Shown here: one piece after another, positions 1 through 5,467 of the stretch
How positions within the stretch are numbered: position 1 is the stretch's first letter
Layout: each line of letters opens with the position of its first letter
DNA from: JBIOUF01 sp044866695
Lineage (GTDB): Bacteria; Actinomycetota; Actinomycetes; Propionibacteriales; Nocardioidaceae
NCBI GenBank assembly: GCA_044866695.1
Contig: JBIOUF010000304.1
Location: forward strand, 1-5,979
Direction of reading: 5' to 3'
DNA: 5,979 nucleotides
Program-made: the position numbers and the translations under genes
Notes under the pieces: model-generated
Seen by the model: the letters and a program-made list of their open reading frames with translations, nothing else
What the model was told of the DNA's origin: nothing
Database searches by the model: none

Positions 1-497
1 GTCGGGGTAGTCGGGGTGCCGCGGCCTGCGGGGGCGTCGTACCGGCGGCTCATCTCCGGCCACCTGCCGGCCCGGAGCGCGGCCACGACGAGGCAGCCGG
101 CGCAGACCAGGGACGCCGCGGCGGCTAGGACGAACCACGCCGTGAGGGAGGCGTCGTCGGCGGGGCCGGAGAGCGCGGTGGCCTGAGCCTCCAGCGCCGC
201 GGCCCGGGCCCGGTCGCCGGCGGTCACGACGCCGACCGCGGCACCCAGCGCCGCCGCCGCCCCCAGCACCGCCACCAGCCGTCGCGCCGTACGCCGCAGC
301 ACGAGCAGCGTCCCCCAGGCCGCCAGCGCCACCAGCGACAGGGCGAGGACCGCCGGGGCGACGTCGGAGCCGGCCGCACCCGCCCCGGCCGCCGCGTCGG
401 CGCGTGCCCAGTCCTGACCCGCAGCGAGCACCGCCAACGCGGCCGCGGCCAGGCCGACCGCCACGGTGGGAACGAAGCCCCGGCTTCGCTCAGCCAC
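1..497 (-). CDS. Trp-operon-associated membrane protein (Trp_oprn_chp / TIGR02234 family), 3' end outside the window
   Basis: This is an integral membrane protein of unknown biochemical role, from a family found in actinobacterial tryptophan operons. I translated the minus strand by hand and saw 165 codons with no stop before the edge. Four hydrophobic segments are visible at about residues 8-26, 46-67, 73-92 and 120-141. A near-diagnostic C-terminal motif, RWPEMSRRYDAPAGR (145-159), lies just after the last segment, so only a short hydrophilic tail should be missing. The GTG start at 497-495 lies inside hisI and overlaps its stop by 8 bases. A GAGG lies a few bases upstream within hisI, which suggests translational coupling. 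The next genes are expected to be trp genes, but none is visible. Family assignment rests on the motif and TM layout as I know them. The molecular function is unknown. Confidence 0.85.
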   Translation of the reverse strand, partial: MAERSRGFVPTVAVGLAAAALAVLAAGQDWARADAAAGAGAAGSDVAPAVLALSLVALAAWGTLLVLRRTARRLVAVLGAAAALGAAVGVVTAGDRARAAALEAQATALSGPADDASLTAWFVLAAAASLVCAGCLVVAALRAGRWPEMSRRYDAPAGRGTPTTP

Positions 498-840
498 CGG
501 CGACCTCGAGGACGTCCTCGTCGAAGCAGGTCCGGGCACCGGTGTGGCAGGCGGCTCCCTCTTGGTCGACCTTGACCAGCAGGGTGTCACCGTCGCAGTC
601 CAGCCGGACCTCGCGCACCCACTGGCGGTGGCCGGAGGTGTCCCCCTTGGCCCAGTACTGCTGCCGCGAACGGCTCCAGTACGTCGCCCGCCCGGAGGTC
701 AGCGTGCGGTGCAGCGCCTCGTCGTCCATCCAGCCGACCATCAGCACCTCGCCGGTGTCGTGCTGCTGGACGACCGCCGTGAGCAGACCGGCGGGGTCGC
801 GCTTGAGACGGCCGGCGATGGCGGGGTCGAGCTGGCTCAC
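490..840 (-). CDS. hisI: Phosphoribosyl-AMP cyclohydrolase
   Basis: HisI hydrolyses the adenine ring of phosphoribosyl-AMP to give ProFAR, the third step of histidine biosynthesis, in the cytoplasm. The 116-residue product is full length for the stand-alone enzyme; there is no fused HisE domain. Visible motifs are the substrate segment around WSRSRQQYWAKGDTSGH (55-71), the metal motif DCDGD (81-85) and CHTGARTC (98-105). In the family, Asp81, Asp83 and Asp85 bind magnesium, and Cys82, Cys98 and Cys105 bind zinc at the dimer interface. All six are present, so the enzyme should be active. The start codon is GTG (840-838), chosen because MSQLDPAIAGRLKRD lines up with the usual HisI N-terminus. 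There is no convincing Shine-Dalgarno before it. It begins 30 bases after the second ABC gene and overlaps the following membrane-protein gene by 8 bases, so all four genes are probably co-transcribed. Confidence 0.96.
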   Translation of the reverse strand: MSQLDPAIAGRLKRDPAGLLTAVVQQHDTGEVLMVGWMDDEALHRTLTSGRATYWSRSRQQYWAKGDTSGHRQWVREVRLDCDGDTLLVKVDQEGAACHTGARTCFDEDVLEVAGG

Positions 841-852
841 CCGCCCAGTATG
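841..852 (-). promoter_or_regulatory. Possible -10 element for a leaderless hisI transcript
   Basis: On the minus strand CATACT (852-847) matches TATAAT at four of six positions, including the key A and final T. It is followed by six bases and then the hisI GTG at 840. A transcript from this element would start at or very near the GTG. No Shine-Dalgarno is present, which fits leaderless initiation. No good -35 hexamer is visible and the match may be chance. Read-through from the ABC genes is the alternative. Confidence 0.25.
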
Positions 853-870
853 AGCGGCGCGGCCACACGC

Positions 871-2679
871 TCAGTGCGCCGCGGAGCTCCGCCAGGCGGC
901 GTGCAGCCGGCCGTAAACACCGCCCTCCGCGAGCAGCCGGGCGTGGCTGCCGCGCTGGACGACCCGGCCCCGGTCGACGACCAGCACCTCGTCGGCCTTC
1001 TCGGCGGTGCTCATCCGGTGCGCGATGGTGACCGAGGTGCGGCCGGCGGTGAGGCGCTCGAGAGCCGCGGCGATGCGCATCTCCAGCGCCGGGTCGACGG
1101 CGCTGGTGGCCTCGTCGAGCACCAGCAGGTCGGGGTTCGCCAGGTGCGCCCGGAGCAGGGCGACCAGCTGCCGCTCCCCGGCGGACAGCGACTCGCCACG
1201 CTGGCCGACCTGGGTGTCCAGGCCCCACGGAAGGCCGTCCAGCCAGGAGCCCAGGCCGAGCTCGTCGGCGGCCTGCCTGATCTCGGAGTCGGTCGCGTCC
1301 AGCCGGCCGTAGCGGGTGTTCGCGCGCAGCGAGGCGTCGAAGAGGAACCCCTCCTGCGGCACCAGCACCACCCGGTCGCGCAGCGACGAGAACGGCACGT
1401 CGGCCAGGTTCGTCCCGCCGAGCAGCACCGCCCCGGCGGTGGGGTCCATCAGCCGGGTGAGCAGCTTGGCCAGCGTGGTCTTGCCCGACCCGGTCTCGCC
1501 GACCACCGCGACCCGGGTGGTCGGCGCGATGGTGAGGTCGACGTCGCGCAGCACCGGCGGACCGCCGGGGTAGGCGTAGCACACGCCGCGGAACTCGATC
1601 CCCAGCGAGCCCGTCGGCAGCGGCACCCCGCCGGGCCCGGGGTCGGCCACGTCGGCAGGGGTGTCCAGGATGCCGATCACCCGGCGCCAGCCCGCGAAGG
1701 CGTTCTGGGCGTCGGTGAGCACCTGGGTGCCCATCTGGACGGGGCCGACGAACAACGTGACGAGGAAGGCGAACGCGAGCACCTGGCCGGCGGTGATCTG
1801 GCCGTCCACCCCGAGCAGGACGCCGACGACCAGGACGCCGGCGTTCGCCAGCCCGGCCGACAGCCCGCCGAGGGAGAACGAGAACGCGGTGAGCGCCTGC
1901 GCGCGGGTGCTGGCCTGCTGGTAGCGGTCGACCGCGTCGTCGATGCGCGCCTGGGTGCGGTCCTCGACGGCGTAGGAGCGGACCACGCCGGCACCGACGA
2001 TCGGCTCGGAGATCGCGGCGAGCATCAGCCCGACCTGCCGGCGCACCTCACCGTAGGCACGGGAGAGCCGGCGCTGGAAGAACCGCAGCGACGCGAACAG
2101 CGGGAGGAAGCAGGCCCACACCACCAGCGTCAGCTGCCAGGAGTACACCGCCATGACCACCGTGGCCAGCGCGACCTGCCCCACGGAGACGACGGCGATC
2201 ATGCCGCCGAACACCAGGAACTGCGAGACCTGGTCGACGTCGCTGGTGACCCGGCTGACCAGCGCGCCGCGTCGTTCGGTGTTCTGGGTGAGCACGGGCA
2301 GGTCGTGGACGTGCCGGAACGCCTTGGTGCGCAGCGTCGCGAGTCCGGTCTCGGCCGAGCGGAACAGCCGGGCGGTCATCGCGTACGACGCCGCGCCGGT
2401 GACCAGGATCGCGAGGCCGGCCATTGCGAGCATCCGCGCGGTGAACCCGTGGTCGACGCCGCCCTCGGCACCGATGCCGCGGTCCAGGGTCTGCTGAACG
2501 GCGATCGGCACCACGACCCGGCCCGCCGTCGCCGCCACCGCGAACGCCAGCGTCACCCAGAAGCCCCGCACCAGCTCGGGGGCGTGGGCCACGCCGCGCC
2601 GCAGCACCGCCCAGGCGGTGGTGGCCTCCCCCGTGTCGACCGAGGTGGAGGCCGGCGCGGTCGCGGGCGCGGCGGTCAC
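871..2679 (-). CDS. ABC exporter half-transporter, permease fused to ATPase, with canonical catalytic residues (second subunit of a heterodimer)
   Basis: This 602-residue type IV (ABCB-like) half-exporter has an N-terminal transmembrane domain with about six helices (roughly 41-62, 82-104, 158-178, 181-200, 270-290, 296-315) and a C-terminal ATPase domain from about 360. The ATPase motifs are Walker A GETGSGKTT (394-402, Lys400), Q-loop Gln442, X-loop VGQRGES (491-497), signature LSAGE (498-502), Walker B ending Asp522 with catalytic Glu523, D-loop SAVD (526-529) and H-loop His554. Its Walker A, Walker B and H-loop are canonical, but the signature departs from LSGGQ. The GTG start at 2679 forms a GTGA overlap with the upstream ABC stop and has a strong GAGGAGG (2693-2687) at good spacing. 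The reading frame stays open far upstream, but that part overlaps the other ABC gene and is not real. The substrate cannot be read from sequence; drugs, lipids or peptides are all possible. Confidence 0.95.
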   Translation of the reverse strand: MTAAPATAPASTSVDTGEATTAWAVLRRGVAHAPELVRGFWVTLAFAVAATAGRVVVPIAVQQTLDRGIGAEGGVDHGFTARMLAMAGLAILVTGAASYAMTARLFRSAETGLATLRTKAFRHVHDLPVLTQNTERRGALVSRVTSDVDQVSQFLVFGGMIAVVSVGQVALATVVMAVYSWQLTLVVWACFLPLFASLRFFQRRLSRAYGEVRRQVGLMLAAISEPIVGAGVVRSYAVEDRTQARIDDAVDRYQQASTRAQALTAFSFSLGGLSAGLANAGVLVVGVLLGVDGQITAGQVLAFAFLVTLFVGPVQMGTQVLTDAQNAFAGWRRVIGILDTPADVADPGPGGVPLPTGSLGIEFRGVCYAYPGGPPVLRDVDLTIAPTTRVAVVGETGSGKTTLAKLLTRLMDPTAGAVLLGGTNLADVPFSSLRDRVVLVPQEGFLFDASLRANTRYGRLDATDSEIRQAADELGLGSWLDGLPWGLDTQVGQRGESLSAGERQLVALLRAHLANPDLLVLDEATSAVDPALEMRIAAALERLTAGRTSVTIAHRMSTAEKADEVLVVDRGRVVQRGSHARLLAEGGVYGRLHAAWRSSAAH

Positions 2680-4478
2680 GGGGACACCTCCTCGCGTCGC
2701 TGCGCCGCCTCGGCCTCGTAGGCGTTGACCAGCGCCGCATAGTCGGGCCGGCGGGCCAGCAGCTCGGCGTGCGGGCCCTGGTCGACGACCCGGCCGTCGG
2801 CGACGTACACGACCTCGTCGGCCAGCGCGATCGTGGACTTGCGGTAGGCCACGACGACGACGGTGACGTGGTGGGCACCCCTCCGGAGGGCGGCGAGGAT
2901 CCGTGCCTCCACCTCTGGGTCCACCGCGGAGGTGGCGTCGTCGAGAACCAGCAGGCGGGGCCGGCGGACCAGGGCGCGGGCCAGGGACAGGCGCTGGCGC
3001 TGTCCGCCGGACAGCGTGGTGCCCCGCTCGCCGACCCAGGTGTCCAGGCCGTCGGGGAGGGCCGCCACGAAGCCGTCCGCCTGCGCCGTGCGCAGCGCCT
3101 CCCACACCGCGTCGTCGGAGACGTCGGCGCCGAGGGTGACGTTGCCCCGCACCGTGTCCTCGAAGAGGAACGCCTGCTGCGGCACCAGGGCCGCGTGCCG
3201 GGCCAGCTCGCCCCGGGGCAGGTGCCGCAGGTCGACCCCGTCGAGGTACACGGTGCCGACGGCGGGGTCGACCAGCCGGAAGAGCAGCGCGGTCAGCGTG
3301 CTCTTGCCCGATGCAGTGGCGCCCACGACGGCGACCGTGCGGCCGGGGCGCACCGAGAACCCGACGTCCTCGAGCACCGGCCGGTGCTCGGTGTAGCCGT
3401 AGCCGAGGCCGTGGACGTCGAGCCGCGCCCCGCCGTCCGCGGGCGCCACGCTCCGGTCGCCGTACTCCATCTCGCCCCCGGCCGCGAGCACCAGCCGGAC
3501 CCGGTCGAAGCCCACCACGCTGCGCGGGAACTCCCCGAGCAGCCAGCCGAGCGAGCGGATCGGGAAGGCCACGACGGTGAGCAGGTACGCCACCGTCACG
3601 ACCGCCGCTGCGCTGCTGCCGCCGGTGTCGACGCGCCACACGCCGACACCGAGCACGGCCAGGACCCCGATGCTGGGCAGCGCCTCGAGGACCGGGTCGA
3701 AGGCGGCGCGGACCACGCCGGCGCGGATGGCCGTGGCGGCCAGCTGGTGGGCCTTCGCGGCGAACCGCTCGGCCTCCTGCTGCTCACGGCCGAGGGTCTT
3801 GACGACCACCGCTCCGTCGAAGGACTCGTGCGCCACCTCGCTGACCTCCCCGCGCAGCGCCTGCACCCGGGTCATCAGCGGCGACTGCAGCCGCTGGAAC
3901 ACCAGGTTGCTCACGATGACCAACGGGAAGACCAGCAGCCCCACCAGCGCCAGGACGAGGTCGGTGAGCAGCATCTGGACCACCGCGACCACCATCATCA
4001 CCACGGTGCCGACGGCCATCGGCAGTGGCGCGATCGGGGACCAGGCGGCCTCCACGTCGGCGTTCGCGTTCGACAGCAGCTGTCCGGTCGGGCGCTGCTG
4101 GTGCCAGGCCATCGGCAGCCGGAGGTACTGCCGCGTGACGGCCCGGCGGTCGTGGGCCTGCATGCGGTACTGCATCACCCCCGCGCCCAGCCGGCGGGCC
4201 ACGATGCCCACCGCGCGCACGATCGCCACGCCCACGAACAGCGCCACCACCGCGACCAGCCCCGCAGGGTCCGCGTCGCCGGTCTCGAACGCGGGCAGCA
4301 CCACGTGCTCGGTGGACCAGCCGAGCACCCATGCGTCGGCGACGGTTAGCACCCCGAACAGCACCGCCCCGAGGGTCGAGAGCGTGAAGATCCACGGCTC
4401 GCGGCGGATGGCCACGGCCAGGACGGCGAACCCGTCACGGACCGTGCTCGACGTCCGCACGGGCGCGATCCCGCTCAC
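2676..4478 (-). CDS. ABC exporter half-transporter, permease fused to ATPase, with degenerate catalytic residues (first subunit of a heterodimer)
   Basis: This 600-residue ABCB-like half-exporter is the first gene of the minus-strand run. About six membrane helices (near 31-53, 73-95, 153-172, 174-193, 266-281, 291-313) precede an ATPase domain from about 352. The motifs are Walker A GATASGKST (386-394, Lys392, with Ala where the fourth position is usually Gly), Q-loop Gln434, X-loop VGERGTT (482-488), a perfect signature LSGGQ (489-493), Walker B ending Asp513 and D-loop SAVD (517-520). The residue after Walker B is Asp514 instead of the catalytic Glu, and the H-loop residue is Tyr545 instead of His. 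The pattern is that of the degenerate-site subunit of heterodimeric exporters such as TM287/288. The GTG start at 4478 has GAGAGG (4490-4485) six bases upstream. The stop overlaps the partner's start by 4 bases, so the two should be made together. The substrate is unknown. Confidence 0.95.
   Translation of the reverse strand: MSGIAPVRTSSTVRDGFAVLAVAIRREPWIFTLSTLGAVLFGVLTVADAWVLGWSTEHVVLPAFETGDADPAGLVAVVALFVGVAIVRAVGIVARRLGAGVMQYRMQAHDRRAVTRQYLRLPMAWHQQRPTGQLLSNANADVEAAWSPIAPLPMAVGTVVMMVVAVVQMLLTDLVLALVGLLVFPLVIVSNLVFQRLQSPLMTRVQALRGEVSEVAHESFDGAVVVKTLGREQQEAERFAAKAHQLAATAIRAGVVRAAFDPVLEALPSIGVLAVLGVGVWRVDTGGSSAAAVVTVAYLLTVVAFPIRSLGWLLGEFPRSVVGFDRVRLVLAAGGEMEYGDRSVAPADGGARLDVHGLGYGYTEHRPVLEDVGFSVRPGRTVAVVGATASGKSTLTALLFRLVDPAVGTVYLDGVDLRHLPRGELARHAALVPQQAFLFEDTVRGNVTLGADVSDDAVWEALRTAQADGFVAALPDGLDTWVGERGTTLSGGQRQRLSLARALVRRPRLLVLDDATSAVDPEVEARILAALRRGAHHVTVVVVAYRKSTIALADEVVYVADGRVVDQGPHAELLARRPDYAALVNAYEAEAAQRREEVSP
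2680..2693 (-). promoter_or_regulatory. Strong ribosome binding site of the second ABC gene
   Basis: The minus strand reads GAGGAGGT (2693-2686), then six bases, then the GTG at 2679. The site lies inside the last codons of the upstream ABC gene. It fixes the start of the downstream gene within a frame that otherwise stays open for about 320 more codons, and it points to translational coupling of the two subunits. Confidence 0.75.
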
Positions 4479-4529
4479 CAGCCACCTCTCGCTCCACCGG
4501 CCCGCGCCCGGACGAGCGCAACCGTGGCC

Positions 4530-4535
4530 AGCCTA
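4530..4535 (-). promoter_or_regulatory. Candidate -10 element for the ABC-hisI operon
   Basis: The minus strand reads TAGGCT, fitting the actinobacterial TANNNT consensus, about 50 bases upstream of the first ABC start. Transcription would begin near 4523, leaving a 5' leader of about 45 bases that contains the GAGAGG ribosome site. No clear -35 is visible. It shares its TA step with the plus-strand -10 candidate, so the two divergent promoters would overlap. Confidence 0.35.
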
Positions 4536-4539
4536 CGAT
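4534..4539 (+). promoter_or_regulatory. Candidate -10 element for the leader ORF and TIGR03085 gene
   Basis: TACGAT fits TANNNT, and the ATG of the small leader ORF begins eight bases after it. Initiation at the usual distance would start at or within a base of this ATG, giving a leaderless mRNA. No recognisable -35 hexamer lies 16-18 bases upstream. Confidence 0.45.
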
Positions 4540-4546
4540 CGTCGGC

Positions 4547-4702
4547 ATGAGCGAGCGGAGCGAGCCGACAGACCTGGGGAGCCGACCACGGGTCACCGCA
4601 CCGCGGCGGCGGCGACCACCCGGGGGGCCCGCGCGAACGTCGAGGGCGACCGTCGTCGGCTGCCGGCACAGCGCCGATCCGGAAGGGACCGTGGACAGTT
4701 GA
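4547..4702 (+). CDS. Possible 51-residue leader ORF upstream of the TIGR03085 gene
   Basis: The hand translation begins MSERSEPTDLGSRPRV and ends EGTVDS, then a TGA at 4700-4702. The product is rich in Arg, Pro and Ser, has no hydrophobic segment, and I recognise no domain. Two points favour translation. The ATG sits at the expected transcription start of a good -10 element. Its stop also overlaps the TTG start of the next gene in a TTGA arrangement typical of coupling. Against it, the composition looks like ordinary GC-rich DNA, and the first six codons are made of a tandem 9-base repeat. It could be a coupling leader peptide or simply untranslated 5' leader. Confidence 0.35.
   Translation: MSERSEPTDLGSRPRVTAPRRRRPPGGPARTSRATVVGCRHSADPEGTVDS
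4549..4566 (+). repeat. Tandem 9-base repeat at the leader ORF start
   Basis: GAGCGAGCG is followed directly by GAGCGAGCC, two copies that differ only in the last base, covering codons 1-6 of the leader ORF. I have a general recollection that GAGCGAGCGGAGCGAGC-type strings recur near gene starts in high-GC actinobacteria, but I cannot confirm that here. Confidence 0.5.
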
Positions 4703-5328
4703 GCTACCTGGCGGCCGACGAAAGGGAGGCGCTGTGCGACCTGGCCCTCGAGGTCGGCGAGCACGCCCCCACCCTGTGCGAGGGCTGGGACGTCAAGGAC
4801 CTGGTGGTGCACCTTCTGGTCCGCGAAGGACATCCCGCCGCCATCGGCATCGTCGTACCTTTCCTCGCCCCCATTCTCGACCTCGCCAGCCGGAGAGTGG
4901 GCAGGACGGACTTCGAGGAGCTGGTCGGCCGGCTGCGCAAGGGCCCGCCGGCGTACTCGCCCATGGCGCTGCCCAACGCGGACAAGCTGCTGAACGGCGT
5001 CGAGCTCTACGTCCACCACGAGGACGTGCGCCGCGCCCGGCCCGGGTGGCAGCCGCGCGACCTCCCGCCGCGCACCCAGGACGCGCTGTGGCGGGCGCTC
5101 CGGAAGGCCGGCAAGGCACCCCTGCGCAAGGCCCCGACCGGCGTCGTCGCGGAGCGCAGCGACACCGGCGAGCAGGCCGAGCTCAAGCCCGGGGACCCCT
5201 CTGTCGTGGTGCACGGCCTGCCCGGCGAGGTGATGATGTTCGCGTTCGGCCGGCCCGGGGCCGACGTGAAGCTCTCCGGCGACCCCGACGCGGTCCTCGC
5301 GCTGACCAGCAGCACCCGCGGCTACTGA
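4699..5328 (+). CDS. TIGR03085 family protein, DinB/maleylpyruvate-isomerase-like putative metal-binding protein
   Basis: The 209-residue cytoplasmic protein is of the actinobacterial TIGR03085 type, related to the four-helix DinB / mycothiol-dependent maleylpyruvate isomerase N-terminal domain. The N-terminus reads SYLAADEREALCDLA, followed by the hallmark TLCEGWDVKDLVVHLLVRE (25-43). The segment VELYVHHEDVRRARPGW (101-117) follows. His38, Glu102 and His106 sit where that superfamily places its metal ligands (His, then Glu-x3-His). The C-terminal part (about 146-209) is a small domain ending in a GDPDAV segment. The start is TTG at 4699, chosen because conserved sequence begins there; GGAAGGGA (4681-4688) lies ten bases upstream. 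The frame is open further upstream but that stretch is not conserved in character. It is the only confident plus-strand gene here, divergent from the ABC operon and convergent with hisF. The family's substrate and physiological role are unknown. Confidence 0.88.
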   Translation: MSYLAADEREALCDLALEVGEHAPTLCEGWDVKDLVVHLLVREGHPAAIGIVVPFLAPILDLASRRVGRTDFEELVGRLRKGPPAYSPMALPNADKLLNGVELYVHHEDVRRARPGWQPRDLPPRTQDALWRALRKAGKAPLRKAPTGVVAERSDTGEQAELKPGDPSVVVHGLPGEVMMFAFGRPGADVKLSGDPDAVLALTSSTRGY

Positions 5329-5330
5329 AC

Positions 5331-5350
5331 GGCCGGTCCGGCCAGGCCGG
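5331..5350. terminator. GC-rich hairpin just after the TIGR03085 stop
   Basis: CCGGCC-A-GGCCGG (5338-5350) is a perfect short inverted repeat. A second overlapping GGCC pairing is possible with 5331-5334. It begins three bases after the stop codon and has no T-tract. Many actinobacterial terminators lack a T-tract, so this may end the plus-strand transcript, but GC-rich short palindromes are also common by chance. Confidence 0.35.
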
Positions 5351-5359
5351 TTCGCTGGG

Positions 5360-5451
5360 GTGGTTGTGGCCGATGACCGCAGGCGACACGCCGTACAAGC
5401 TGCGGCCTGGGGCCACAAGCAGGGCCTTGTGCAGGCATCGGCCACAAACAC
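5360..5451. repeat. Long inverted repeat in the convergent intergenic region
   Basis: The left arm GTGGTTGTGGCCGATG (5360-5375) and right arm CATCGGCCACAAACAC (5436-5451) are complementary at 15 of 16 positions, with 12 consecutive pairs on the loop side. The 60-base interior holds a further perfect hairpin and a third copy of GGCCACAA (5411-5418), which can also pair with the left arm. The unit fills most of the gap between the TIGR03085 stop and the hisF stop. No coding potential is apparent. It could be a bidirectional terminator, a REP/MITE-like palindromic element, or a structured RNA. Confidence 0.8.
5414..5431. repeat. Perfect 6-bp hairpin nested in the long inverted repeat
   Basis: CACAAG, loop CAGGGC, CTTGTG. 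The ACAAG at 5395-5399 could pair with the same CTTGT, so two mutually exclusive inner folds are possible. There is no U-tract on either side. Confidence 0.6.
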
Positions 5452-5467
5452 GCCGACCCACCAGCGG

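Noticed and set aside
466..2721. 751-codon plus-strand open frame antisense to hisI and the ABC gene
   Set aside because: It mirrors the real minus-strand genes. Its composition (Gly, Arg, His, Gln, Pro) is typical of antisense GC-rich frames, it has no recognisable domain, and the opposite strand has complete enzyme motifs.
2680..3639. N-terminal extension of the second ABC protein (frame open to 3639)
   Set aside because: It overlaps the first ABC gene out of frame, is Arg/Gly/Pro-rich, and a strong ribosome site marks the GTG at 2679 as the start.
2769..4349. 526-codon plus-strand open frame with a histidine-rich run
   Set aside because: The histidine run is the reverse complement of hydrophobic and Met/Val codons in the ABC membrane domain. 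It lies wholly inside a confident minus-strand gene.
3577..4698. N-terminal extension of the TIGR03085 gene upstream of 4699
   Set aside because: The frame is open, but most of it is antisense to the ABC gene. The family's conserved N-terminus begins at the TTG with SYLAADER.
5329..5467. Small gene in the gap between the TIGR03085 gene and hisF
   Set aside because: Open frames cross it on both strands, but none has its own start with a ribosome site, and the sequence is dominated by inverted repeats.
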